From assembly GCF_900996245.1 (NCBI RefSeq), contig NZ_CAAJGK010000011.1, positions 62,001 to 126,000 of the forward strand: a stretch of DNA of 64,000 nucleotides, given 5' to 3'. Every line of letters starts with the position of its first letter. The stretch's first letter is position 1. Below, piece by piece: positions 42,942 to 50,839 of this stretch. The stretch is from Paraburkholderia sp. BCC1886 (GTDB lineage Bacteria > Pseudomonadota > Gammaproteobacteria > Burkholderiales > Burkholderiaceae). A program made the translations under genes and the position numbers. Under the pieces are notes generated by a model that was not told where the DNA came from, did not search any database, and saw only the letters and a program-made list of their open reading frames with translations.

Positions 42942-44642
42942 TTACGCCGCATGCTCGACCATGAGCTGGACGCGCCGTACGCCGTTCCATTCATCGCTTG
43001 CGAGGCGATAGACGACGGTGACGTGGTGCGGCAAGAGTTCCGCATGATTGAACCAGATGGCGTTGAAGCGCTCCCCGTCGCGCACAAGCTGTAACTTCAA
43101 ATGCTTGTCCTTGATGAGCGATTGCGAGGCCACGACAAAATCACTGGAGAAGGTGGGTGGTGGGAAGCCTTGCCCCCACACCCGTTCCTCCAGCATGCCG
43201 ATGAACTCAGGCGTGAAATACCCGCTCTCCAAGTCCCCATCCGTCTCCATGCTTCGCGACAGGATCTCGGGCGTGAGCCATTCTCGACCAACGGCTTCAA
43301 AGGCAGCCTTGAACCGCGGGAGGTCCGCACTTGCGATTGTGAGACCGGCCGCCATCGCGTGTCCGCCGAACTTCTGAAGCAGGCCCGGCTCACGCTTGGA
43401 GACGAGATCAAGCGCATCGCGAAGATGAAAGCCCGGAATGGAGCGCCCCGATCCTTTACAGACCGTGCCGTGTTCGTCACCGCTTGCAAAGGTAATGGAC
43501 GGACGATGAAACTTCTCCTTCAGCCGCCCCGCCACAATGCCAATGACGCCCTGATGCCACGAGGAGTCATAGAGCACCACCGTGGCACGATCCGCACAGT
43601 CGACCGAGTCCAGTGCGTCCATTGCTTGTTGCTGCATACCGGCCTCGATGTCGCGCCGCGCCCGGTTCATGCTGTCCAGTTGCTGGGCGAGTTCATACGC
43701 GCGTCCGACGTCATCGGTGGTCAGACATTCGATACCAAGGGACATGTCGGACAGCCGACCCGCTGCGTTGAGTCGAGGCCCCAAGCCGAAGCCGAGGTCC
43801 TGGCTTGTCGCCACGTTCGCTTTTCTCGCCGCGGCGTGAAAGAGGGCAGCAATACCTGGCTGCATCTGTCCGGAACGGATGCGACTGAGCCCCTGCATCA
43901 CGAGTATGCGGTTGTTCTGATCGAGCTTCACCACATCGGCAATGGTCCCCAGTGCGACCAGATCCAATAGCGAATCTAAACGCGGCTCCGGCTGCTCGCG
44001 ATAGGTCCCGCGCGTCCGTAGCTCCGCCCGTAACGCCAGGAGGACGTAGAACATGACCCCCACGCCGGCCATGCATTTGCTTGGGAAGTCGCAGCCAGGC
44101 TGGTTCGGATTCACGATGGCGCTTGCCAGCGGCAGGACATCGCCGGGTAGATGGTGGTCGGTGACGACCACATCGATGCCGAGTGCATTTGCTGCCGCCA
44201 CGCCGTCAACACTTGCGATGCCGTTGTCGACGGTGACCAGCATATCCGGCAGGCAATCCGATTGACGTGCTGCCAGTGCAACAATCTCAGGCGTCAGGCC
44301 GTACCCATATTCGAAGCGGTTCGGGACGAGATAGCTGACGTTGGCGCCGAGCATGCGCAAACCGCGAACGGCCACGGCACACGCGGTTGCGCCGTCACAG
44401 TCGTAATCGGCGATCACGAGCATGCGCTTGCCGGCTGTGATGCCGTCAGCCAGGACGCTTGCCGCTTGTCCCATCCCTTTAAGCAGTGAAGGGGCAAGGA
44501 GCGCCTTGAGCCCCGTGTCACATTCGGTTGAGGACAGGACGCCGCGTGAGGCGAAAAGGCGAGCGAGGACAGGATGCAAGCCCCCGGCCGCGAGGTTGGC
44601 TGCTGCGACGGGATCCACGGGACGTGGCGTGATTTGCGTCAT
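42942..44642 (-). CDS. recJ: RecJ single-strand-specific 5'-3' exonuclease
   Basis: 566 residues from the ATG at 44642, 1 nt after the upstream stop. DHH-family motifs: DYDCDG (79-84), TVDNGI (137-142), DHH (162-164), NPN, then CMAGVGVMF. The DHHA1 motif GGHAMAAGLTI is near 430. Length matches bacterial RecJ (about 570). RecJ degrades single strands in recombination and repair; here it would support phage recombination-dependent replication or degrade host DNA. It is co-transcribed with the macro-domain protein. Confidence 0.95.
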   Translation of the reverse strand: MTQITPRPVDPVAAANLAAGGLHPVLARLFASRGVLSSTECDTGLKALLAPSLLKGMGQAASVLADGITAGKRMLVIADYDCDGATACAVAVRGLRMLGANVSYLVPNRFEYGYGLTPEIVALAARQSDCLPDMLVTVDNGIASVDGVAAANALGIDVVVTDHHLPGDVLPLASAIVNPNQPGCDFPSKCMAGVGVMFYVLLALRAELRTRGTYREQPEPRLDSLLDLVALGTIADVVKLDQNNRILVMQGLSRIRSGQMQPGIAALFHAAARKANVATSQDLGFGLGPRLNAAGRLSDMSLGIECLTTDDVGRAYELAQQLDSMNRARRDIEAGMQQQAMDALDSVDCADRATVVLYDSSWHQGVIGIVAGRLKEKFHRPSITFASGDEHGTVCKGSGRSIPGFHLRDALDLVSKREPGLLQKFGGHAMAAGLTIASADLPRFKAAFEAVGREWLTPEILSRSMETDGDLESGYFTPEFIGMLEERVWGQGFPPPTFSSDFVVASQSLIKDKHLKLQLVRDGERFNAIWFNHAELLPHHVTVVYRLASDEWNGVRRVQLMVEHAA

Positions 44643-44643
44643 G

Positions 44644-45174
44644 TCAACCCCATCGGGCGCTACCGCACCTGTCATTCCAGCCTTCGCGCATCTGGTGCGC
44701 TGCGATCTCCAGCGGAACACGCCCGGATAAGGTTCCCAGACCCGGGCACAACACGGTCTTGAACCCGTAGCTGATCGCGCGCTGCATCGCCGCGCGCATC
44801 GCCAGATACGGATTGCGCGTGCCTGCTGGCAGCGGACCCGGCAGGCGCATGGTAGGCGCAGAGATCAGCCACTGGATATTCGGGTGGACCGTGCGCAATG
44901 TGATCGCGTCACCAACCGGTAGCTCGCCGTTACTATCGTTGGCGATGAGATCGATCAGGCGCGTCTCGAGCGCATAGCCAAAGAACGTGCGGTACGCCTT
45001 GTCGATCCCGCCCGTCATCCAGCCGAAGCTATTGGCAGGCGAGACAATGGCATCGGCCTGAAAGCTCAGGATGTCCGCCACGCGGCATTCGACCTGCGTT
45101 TCCGGGACATCGCGAAACGCCACCTTGAGGTGACAGATCAGTTCTTCGTTTTTGTCACAGAGGATCAGCTTCAT
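44644..45174 (-). CDS. macro-domain (ADP-ribose-binding) protein
   Basis: 176 residues. The macro signature is DAIVSPANSFGWMTGGIDKA (41-60) with the Gly-rich loop, and a second phosphate loop CPGLGTLSGRV (144-154). Macro domains bind or hydrolyse ADP-ribose derivatives. In a phage this could reverse ADP-ribosylation or consume signals from NAD-dependent host defences; that is inference. Coupled by ATGA to the gene before it and next to recJ after it. Confidence 0.82.
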   Translation of the reverse strand: MKLILCDKNEELICHLKVAFRDVPETQVECRVADILSFQADAIVSPANSFGWMTGGIDKAYRTFFGYALETRLIDLIANDSNGELPVGDAITLRTVHPNIQWLISAPTMRLPGPLPAGTRNPYLAMRAAMQRAISYGFKTVLCPGLGTLSGRVPLEIAAHQMREGWNDRCGSARWG

Positions 45175-45869
45175 TGGGGGTTCCCTCCGAGGAAGTGTGG
45201 AATCCAGCCTTTATCGGACGCATCGCGCAATGCGCTGTGCAGTTCAATGAGACGGCGCCCGAAGTTGATTTGCACCGACTCGTCGCCGTGCGAGAAGAGA
45301 TGCCGCATCGGGTCGCCAAAGAGAGCATGGAGGCGGTCCAGATCGAATCGGAACTCTCTCGTACTCAGATTGCTCCCCGTGACGAATCGGACCAGCGCGT
45401 CATCAGGGGTCATCAACGAGAAAACCCCGACGCCGTTCTTTTCTCGGCGCTGAATTAACACGACGGGGCCGATCATCGTCTTCAACCCGATGGCGCGCAT
45501 GCCATCCGGTTGCTCGAACTTGAAGTACCGGTCGTAGGTGAACACCGCACGCTCGATGAGCCGGGCAAATTCGGGATAAGACGTTGTGTCATTCAGGATG
45601 ATCGGCTCGTCCGTTTCCGGCACGGTCCGGATGACCTCCCACCATTGCTCGAAGTAACGGGCAAAGTGGATGCTGCCGGGCGTGGCCCACGGTTGGTCGC
45701 CCCGGAACGCCTCGACCCGTTGCTCGATCGCCGCGATGTCGAACTCTCGGGTGACCGTGTTGGTTTCAGTGATCGTCACGCGCGACGGCGCTGTCTTCTT
45801 TGCCGCACCGCGCGTTGTCCGTTTAGCGGCGGGGGCCTTTTTGGCTGCGACTTTCTTTTGCTCAGTCAT
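45171..45869 (-). CDS. unknown 232-aa protein with Lys/Ala-rich N-terminus
   Basis: Residues 1-35 are Lys/Ala/Arg-rich (KKVAAKKAPAAKRTTRGAAK), like histone-tail DNA-binding sequences. The rest resembles the 364-aa protein at 46320: DGMRAIGLKTMIGPVVLIQR here against GNRMIALGTQVGPVVIYETP there. So the two are probably paralogues. Function unknown; binding to DNA through the tail is plausible. Confidence 0.7.
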   Translation of the reverse strand: MTEQKKVAAKKAPAAKRTTRGAAKKTAPSRVTITETNTVTREFDIAAIEQRVEAFRGDQPWATPGSIHFARYFEQWWEVIRTVPETDEPIILNDTTSYPEFARLIERAVFTYDRYFKFEQPDGMRAIGLKTMIGPVVLIQRREKNGVGVFSLMTPDDALVRFVTGSNLSTREFRFDLDRLHALFGDPMRHLFSHGDESVQINFGRRLIELHSALRDASDKGWIPHFLGGNPQ

Positions 45870-46323
45870 GGTGGCTATTTGCTTGGTTGAAGACGTACTC
45901 GAGCTTCCCTCGCCGGTACAGATGCTTGCTCACTTGGGATAGATCAAATCCGTACCTATTGATAAAGGGTGCGCTGTAAGAATGAAACATCTCCTCACAG
46001 ACGGTGCAGTGCGGCTTGTCGTGATCCAGCTCGCGTAACATACGGTCCACCAGTCGCAGGCCAATACCACGGCTCTGGTAGGGCGGGGCCACACGGATGC
46101 AGCGCAGCTTGGTTTCCCCGTCGCGCGCCTTCCCTAGGCCGACGCCGATGAGCTGGTGGTGCGCTTCCGCCACGACCAGCACGTCATTTCCCGTGACGAT
46201 CCCCGGCATGCACTGGTTCACGTACCAGTACTCGAATTCGGGGTAGTAGACGCTGAGCGAATCGAGCAGGGTTTTTGCACGCACCGCATCCACGAAGGCA
46301 TGGCTGCGGCGAAACGTGATCAT
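45862..46323 (-). CDS. GNAT-family acetyltransferase
   Basis: 153 residues; ATG overlaps the upstream stop (ATGA). The acetyl-CoA-binding motif A is CIRVAPPYQSRGIGLRLVDR, with the Q/R-x-x-G-I-G loop, and a later NRYGF is typical of motif B. Substrate cannot be inferred. It lies between the two paralogous unknown proteins, with macro domain and RecJ genes next. Confidence 0.85.
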   Translation of the reverse strand: MITFRRSHAFVDAVRAKTLLDSLSVYYPEFEYWYVNQCMPGIVTGNDVLVVAEAHHQLIGVGLGKARDGETKLRCIRVAPPYQSRGIGLRLVDRMLRELDHDKPHCTVCEEMFHSYSAPFINRYGFDLSQVSKHLYRRGKLEYVFNQANSHHD

Positions 46324-47414
46324 GCGGTAGGTGCCTGATGTGCCCACCAGCCGTCCCTGACGTCTGCGGGACGTTCATGCGCCGCAGGCTTCGGACCCCA
46401 CACTTTCCGACCACCGCGCATGCCGGCGTCGAAGATTTCCTGCTCGGTCGGTGCGCGACCATTGGCAACGACGAATGCGCCACGGAAGCCACCGTACGTG
46501 GCAGGCGTCACGAGCATGGGCGAGCGCTGTGAGCGATGCGCTTGCTGCTCTTCATAGAACGCGAAGACCTTCGAGAGCCGCACATGCAGGTTCTGGCTGT
46601 TGTGGTCATCGTGTCCCGGGCGACGTGTGTAGCCAAAGATGTCCAGATAGGTTCCCAGATCCGGACGGCCGTTCTGGTTGAACCGCACCATGCCGGTGCC
46701 CCGGATCGGATCGGGCATCTGAAGCCGGTAGCTGGTCACGCCGATCTTCAGCGTCGGATGGACTTCCTTCGGGACATCCACATCCTGCGGCGTTTCATAG
46801 ATCACGACCGGGCCCACCTGCGTACCCAACGCAATCATCCGGTTGCCGTCTGGAAATTGACCGCGGATGTACACACCCGGTTCCAGCCAGTAAGGTAGGT
46901 CGTCCGGCTCACGGATATCGATATCTCCATTTGCCTTGTGCTGCAGTGGCTCGGTGATCTCGTTGCGGATCTCACGCCACTTCGATTCAAACCACGACAC
47001 ATATGGCGTGAGCTGGTCGCGCAACTGGCTTGGCATCGTGCGCAGTGCATCCCAGCGCGTGTGGCCGACACGCTTGAGCTTCCACTTTTCCTGAGCAGCC
47101 CGCACCTTCTCGGCGTATTCCGCCTGACGTTTCACCAGCCGTTTTGCCGTCTTGCCGATGTGATGTTGAAAGAACGCACGGGCCCATACCAGATCTTTCG
47201 GAAGAACATACATCTGCGCCACGGTGCAGGTGTGGGTGTACTGGTTCAGTGCGCCGTCCGAGACGCCGTTACCCAGCTTGTGGTCCTTACTGACCATCAG
47301 CCCTGACTTCGAGCGATAGAAGGTCGTCAAGATCTCGTGGATAGATTCCTGGCCAAAGGCATGGCGCAGGATCACGATGTCATTTGCGAATGTCTTTACG
47401 GGTTCGTTGCTCAT
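46320..47414 (-). CDS. unknown 364-aa protein
   Basis: 364 residues. N-terminal part helical (MSNEPVKTFANDIVILRHAF...; QAEYAEKVRAAQEKWKLKRV), middle PGVYIRGQFPDGNRMIALGT, C-terminus basic. A paralogue of the 232-aa protein at 45171 by the shared IGL/ALGTxxGPVVI segment. ATG overlaps the upstream stop. Function unknown. Confidence 0.7.
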   Translation of the reverse strand: MSNEPVKTFANDIVILRHAFGQESIHEILTTFYRSKSGLMVSKDHKLGNGVSDGALNQYTHTCTVAQMYVLPKDLVWARAFFQHHIGKTAKRLVKRQAEYAEKVRAAQEKWKLKRVGHTRWDALRTMPSQLRDQLTPYVSWFESKWREIRNEITEPLQHKANGDIDIREPDDLPYWLEPGVYIRGQFPDGNRMIALGTQVGPVVIYETPQDVDVPKEVHPTLKIGVTSYRLQMPDPIRGTGMVRFNQNGRPDLGTYLDIFGYTRRPGHDDHNSQNLHVRLSKVFAFYEEQQAHRSQRSPMLVTPATYGGFRGAFVVANGRAPTEQEIFDAGMRGGRKVWGPKPAAHERPADVRDGWWAHQAPTA

Positions 47415-47965
47415 ACTGCACCTTCCTTTTTCTTGCCGAGTTTGTTTTTCTCGAGCACGCTTTCAATACGCATGATCAGGTCGTCGGGCGTCCTGTGCTG
47501 GTATTCCTCGTTGTGTGCTTTGAGATGATCGAGTGCTTCTGCGAGCAGCAGGCCAAGACCCTGCACGGCTTTACCTGCCAGCGTCTCTTCGAGGTGGGCT
47601 TCCACACGCTCACCCGTACTCACGATCTCGGGAAGCGTATTGGGTGGCGAGGCGAGAGGGCGATGCAGGAACGTCTTCTCATGCTTCTCGTAGACGGCAT
47701 TCGTCACGTCGGACACAGAGAGCAGGATGTGTTCGGTCGAGGAGCCCACAGCCGGCTTCCAGTGGTCGGTGGCGGCTTCGCCCTCCGGCACGAGGTAGCA
47801 GATGTCCGACAGAACGGGCAAACGCTTGTCGCCCTGTTCCGGCATCAGGAACATCTTGGCTTTGACATTCACGAAGCCCGCGGTACGCAGCGCTTCGGCG
47901 ATAAGCGCCTGCACGAACATCTTCGTCATGATGTCGTGGCTGTTGATCTGAATCCGTGTTGCCAT
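47411..47965 (-). CDS. unknown 184-aa protein
   Basis: 184 residues (MATRIQINSHDIMTKMFVQA...). Looks alpha/beta with a central CYLVPEGEAATDHWKPAVGS and a Lys-rich end (EKNKLGKKKEGAV). First gene of the 42.9-48.0 kb operon in the direction of transcription. Not recognised. Confidence 0.65.
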   Translation of the reverse strand: MATRIQINSHDIMTKMFVQALIAEALRTAGFVNVKAKMFLMPEQGDKRLPVLSDICYLVPEGEAATDHWKPAVGSSTEHILLSVSDVTNAVYEKHEKTFLHRPLASPPNTLPEIVSTGERVEAHLEETLAGKAVQGLGLLLAEALDHLKAHNEEYQHRTPDDLIMRIESVLEKNKLGKKKEGAV

Positions 47966-48048
47966 GGCTGCGGCCTCGGTATGCTTTTTGATTGGAGTAG
48001 TGATGCACCATACCCTTGGCCTTCGCGATAAAACTTGCCCGGCTAATG

Positions 48049-48080
48049 AAAAAAAAAAGAGAGCCGCTCGGCTCCCTCTT
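48049..48080 (-). terminator. intrinsic terminator
   Basis: On the - strand AGGGAGCCGAGCGGCTCTCT followed by ten or more T. Ends the coiled-coil gene at 48092. Confidence 0.85.
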
Positions 48081-48091
48081 GATCACAGCGA

Positions 48092-48325
48092 CTACGACTG
48101 CTCGTCACCAGCGTCCGCGTCCAACCGATGCGCGAGTTCTTTCCCGAGAGTTTTGAGTTTGCGCTCTGTTCGATTGATGCCGCGAGTCGTTGCCGTTATC
48201 AACCTAGCGACCTCTGCAGCGTCTTCATCGACTACCTTCTTCAACTCGTCCATCTGCTTCTCGTAAGTTCTCTTTACGGTGGCTGTGCGATTAATGTCGC
48301 TTTTGATTTCGTCTTGGCTACGCAT
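48092..48325 (-). CDS. 77-aa coiled-coil protein
   Basis: Start at 48325 with AGGAGTGACC upstream. Nearly the whole chain is helical with heptad character (TYEKQMDELKKVVDEDAAEV, RTERKLKTLGKELAHRLDAD). A CATATCACT motif lies 25 nt before the ATG and a terminator follows, so it is a single-gene unit, perhaps expressed early. Function unknown. Confidence 0.7.
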   Translation of the reverse strand: MRSQDEIKSDINRTATVKRTYEKQMDELKKVVDEDAAEVARLITATTRGINRTERKLKTLGKELAHRLDADAGDEQS

Positions 48326-48349
48326 GGTCACTCCTGTGGATTGGTAAGA

Positions 48350-48358
48350 GAGTGATAT
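48350..48358 (-). promoter_or_regulatory. CATATCACT promoter-like motif
   Basis: On the - strand CATATCACT, 25 nt before the ATG at 48325 and just after a hairpin with the TTTATGCCGTT tail. Confidence 0.6.
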
Positions 48359-48365
48359 GTGTCTG

Positions 48366-48396
48366 AAACGGCATAAAGGCAGGCTTTCGGCCTGCT
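48366..48396 (-). terminator. hairpin with TTTATGCCGTT tail
   Basis: On the - strand GCAGGC-cgaaa-GCCTGC followed by CTTTATGCCGTT. No - strand gene lies between it and 50 kb, so it would insulate the downstream promoter. Confidence 0.6.
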
Positions 48397-48450
48397 CAGA
48401 AAAGAAAATGAACGATTTCGTGGCCCGCCAATTAATTAGTCTCGGATCTC

Positions 48451-48477
48451 GTAAAAGGCACCTCCGGTGCCTTTTAC
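48451..48477. terminator. bidirectional terminator-like hairpin
   Basis: Perfect 12-bp inverted repeat GTAAAAGGCACC / GGTGCCTTTTAC with a 3-nt loop; A-run on one side and T-run on the other within the stem. Confidence 0.65.
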
Positions 48478-49009
48478 TCGCTCCTCGCCTACCAACCCCA
48501 GGGGTCGATATGCTAGGTTCGCAGGGGGTTTAAATTGAAGGTCTGACCGACCTCTTCATATCTATAGTTTCAGTGGGCAAAAAATACTTCGAGTAAGCAT
48601 GGTGGCTTGCAGCCATTGAACAGTCTGAGCAGCGTGGCTGCTCAGAGAGGAAAGAGCCAACCGCTCAGGGTGTTCTTTTAAAGTTTTTTGTCGGTACTTA
48701 GGCTAGGGGTCTGGGGTCCCCTAGCCAGTGTGCTGTGGGCAAAGCCGAAGGCATAACGGCAGACAGGCAGCACACAGACCACACCACCAGATCGAACTAC
48801 CAAAGGGACAAAGACTTTCTTAAAAACCCAATAAAAGGGGCGCGGAGGGCGGCTGGCGGGCGCGGCAGGGGCGGGCAGGTAGCGAAGGGTGGGCGAGGGG
48901 CGGCAGCGGCTGGAAGGGGCGGATTTCCGAATCGGTGATTCGGATAGTTCTAATCCTGTGTTCCGCGTGCTCCGCGCACGCCACCTCATTTCTGTCATGG
49001 AAGCCAACG

Positions 49010-49585
49010 ATGCCTTCACTCCTGAAAGTCGCCCTCGAAGGCGATAGCGCCGAACCGTTTGCCAGCACCTCCTCCGATGCCACCGATAAGGACATGGTCG
49101 AACTGAAGGGGCCACTCGCCGATGTCTTCACGCAAGTGCTCGCCAAGGAATACGCCCGTGCTGATCCAGCAGCCGCGCCGGCGACTGAAGGCGTTGCCAC
49201 CGAGTCGCAAGCCAATGACGCTCTGGCTGTCTCGGAACTGATGGACAACATCCAGCTCGCCAATGACACGACGCCTGCGGGCGACGGGGCACTCACCGTG
49301 TACGGCGTGGCCGCCGCGGATGTGAAGCCGGAGCACATCGTCGAAGTGAGCCAGGACTTGGCCAACCGGGATGCGGACGACATGGAAGACTTCATCCTCG
49401 TCATGGATGCGACCCAGCCGTCGGTGAACAGTCCCGAGTCGAGCAATGCTGAGCCGCGCTTCGAAAAGCTGGGCGAGGCGTTGGAGTCGCTCGTCGACGC
49501 GTACGGTGGTCACGTCTTTCACAGTCTCGAAGGGTTTGCGAAAGCGTACTTGGAAGACAAACGTGCCGGGCAAGGAAAGGAGTAA
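49010..49585 (+). CDS. unknown 191-aa acidic protein
   Basis: Start at MPSLLKVALEGDSAEPFAST (49010), preceded by GGAAGCC. Strongly acidic, Asp/Glu/Ala-rich, helical. Ends AKAYLEDKRAGQGKE. It is followed 3 nt later by the Gp49-like gene on the same strand. No family recognised. Confidence 0.7.
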   Translation: MPSLLKVALEGDSAEPFASTSSDATDKDMVELKGPLADVFTQVLAKEYARADPAAAPATEGVATESQANDALAVSELMDNIQLANDTTPAGDGALTVYGVAAADVKPEHIVEVSQDLANRDADDMEDFILVMDATQPSVNSPESSNAEPRFEKLGEALESLVDAYGGHVFHSLEGFAKAYLEDKRAGQGKE

Positions 49586-49588
49586 GTC

Positions 49589-49909
49589 ATGAGCGTCGAC
49601 GAGAAAATCCTGGAGGCGCGCCTACGCGAGCTACAGCTCACTGCCCCGCGCAATAAGCCGGCGGACATTGACGCCGTGATCAAGGGGACGACCTACACCG
49701 TCTTGCCGAGCAAGAAGGTCATGGTCTGCGAGATCACGCTCTTCAACGGCTTCACCGTGCACGGTTTCTCCTACGCGGTGTGTCCGGAGAACTTCAACGA
49801 AGAGATTGGTCGCGAAGTGTCCTTCAAGGATGCCCGCGAGAAGATCTGGCAGATCGCAGGTTTCATGCTCCAGCAGCGTCTCTATCAGGAAGCGCTACGG
49901 ACCGCCTAA
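49589..49909 (+). CDS. N4 Gp49/Sf6 Gp66-family phage protein
   Basis: 106 residues; AAGGAGTAAGTC precedes the ATG. The segment TYTVLPSKKVMVCEITLFNG FTVHG, then CPENFNEEIGREVSFKDARE and IWQIAGFMLQQRL, matches the pattern I know for this small phage family (NGFTVxGxSacvdpaNFdaeiG...A...lWxLeGy). The family has no settled function and occurs in many unrelated tailed phages. Confidence 0.75.
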   Translation: MSVDEKILEARLRELQLTAPRNKPADIDAVIKGTTYTVLPSKKVMVCEITLFNGFTVHGFSYAVCPENFNEEIGREVSFKDAREKIWQIAGFMLQQRLYQEALRTA

Positions 49910-49918
49910 CGCTATCTT

Positions 49919-49952
49919 CGGCACCGGTTTCGGCCGGTGCCGCTATGCCGTC
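49919..49952 (+). terminator. terminator with TATGCCGTC tail
   Basis: CGGCACCGG-tttcgg-CCGGTGCCG followed by CTATGCCGTC, after the Gp49-like gene. Confidence 0.75.
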
Positions 49953-49976
49953 TCGTTGCCAATCATTTGACCTGAG

Positions 49977-50012
49977 CAAAAAAAGAAGGAACGCGAAAAG
50001 CGGTGCGTCCCG
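49977..50012 (-). terminator. intrinsic terminator
   Basis: On the - strand GGGACGC ... GCGTTCC followed by TTCTTTTTTTGC, after the homing endonuclease gene. Confidence 0.7.
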
Positions 50013-50021
50013 TCGGAGCCT

Positions 50022-50771
50022 TCAAGGAAGTAGAAACCACGTAGGTCTCTTTCCTCGTAGGAGGTGATAGCGAACACTGGTAAGACCGATTGCTCGCCCA
50101 GCCGCGCTGATGCTTGGATAGACGACTCCATCGATGGATACGCGGTGTCCCATTTCATCTAAGCGGTTTCGTGAACCCAAGAATTTGGCTGGATCCCTCC
50201 ACGCCTTTTTTAATCCCTCGGCCAGTCGCTGCCGCTGCTCGATAGTTCTCTTTTGCCCCGTCGTCTTGGCAACGATCTTAGCGAGGCTTTCCGGGGTGAC
50301 AGCTCTCCCTTTTTGCCACGCTGAGAGTTTTGCTTTGTGCTCAGGGGTAAATACGATCCCCTTCCGCCCTGCAGAGATCTTCGCGCGGTGTTCCGGTGTG
50401 AACTTGATGCCGAACATCGTCCGCTTGACATCCTTTTGGATGTTGACCAGAAGCCCGGATGGTTCATGGTGCTTTATGACGTCCTGTTCCAGCTTGAAAG
50501 CGGATTCTCGGAGATCCATGGCACTTCCAGAAACTGCCACGACAAACAATTCCACGTGGAAGCGTGGATCTTTGTTGAAGAGTCGTTGCAAGTGTTGATT
50601 GGGATGGCGTTTGGCCTTCAGGTCATTGAAATGCCTCGCACGTCTGACCGCAAGGTCAATCGCGCTACCTACATAAACCTTCTTGGAAACCAAGTGGGTC
50701 AGGACATATACACCGCACAGCTTCGGCGTGCGCGTCGGCTTGGCGCCAGTCCAAAGTAAATCAAGTTCCAT
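50022..50771 (-). CDS. GIY-YIG homing endonuclease with NUMOD3 repeats
   Basis: 249 residues. GIY-YIG motifs: CGVYVLTHLVSKKVYVGSAI (19-38) with the catalytic Arg in VRRARHF and a later Glu. Residues 122-165 hold NUMOD3-type DNA-binding repeats (TPEHRAKISAGRKG, TPEHKAKLSAWQKG, TPESLAKIV), and the end has a small IENR1-like helix-turn-helix (YPSISAAGRAIGLT). It is a free-standing selfish endonuclease in an intergenic site, with its own CATATCACT motif and terminator. No intron is seen around it. Confidence 0.9.
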   Translation of the reverse strand: MELDLLWTGAKPTRTPKLCGVYVLTHLVSKKVYVGSAIDLAVRRARHFNDLKAKRHPNQHLQRLFNKDPRFHVELFVVAVSGSAMDLRESAFKLEQDVIKHHEPSGLLVNIQKDVKRTMFGIKFTPEHRAKISAGRKGIVFTPEHKAKLSAWQKGRAVTPESLAKIVAKTTGQKRTIEQRQRLAEGLKKAWRDPAKFLGSRNRLDEMGHRVSIDGVVYPSISAAGRAIGLTSVRYHLLRGKRPTWFLLP

Positions 50772-50801
50772 GGAAACATCCTACGGTTGTTAGCGCAGGA
50801 T

Positions 50802-50810
50802 AGTGATATG
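50802..50810 (-). promoter_or_regulatory. CATATCACT promoter-like motif
   Basis: On the - strand CATATCACT, 31 nt before the homing endonuclease start at 50771, in a divergent gap. Confidence 0.6.
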
Positions 50811-50839
50811 TGGCCAAGTTTAAATTCAAGGAAAACAGT

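Larger units (their letters stand above)
48326..49009. other. 680-nt ORF-poor region with hairpins and a G-rich tract
   Basis: Contains the promoter motif 48350-48358, hairpins at 48366-48396, 48451-48477 and 48702-48727 (GGCTAGGGG / CCCCTAGCC), and a G-rich + strand tract at 48836-48925. A GTG-started frame at 48735-48938 would encode a 67-aa Arg/Gly-rich protein (GGRGRGGQVAKGGRG) but has no ribosome site. No tRNA recognised. Confidence 0.55.

Noticed and set aside
48930..48960. tRNA-like T-arm (AGTTCTAATCC) after a short hairpin
   Set aside because: No matching acceptor or anticodon arms and T-stem bases do not pair.
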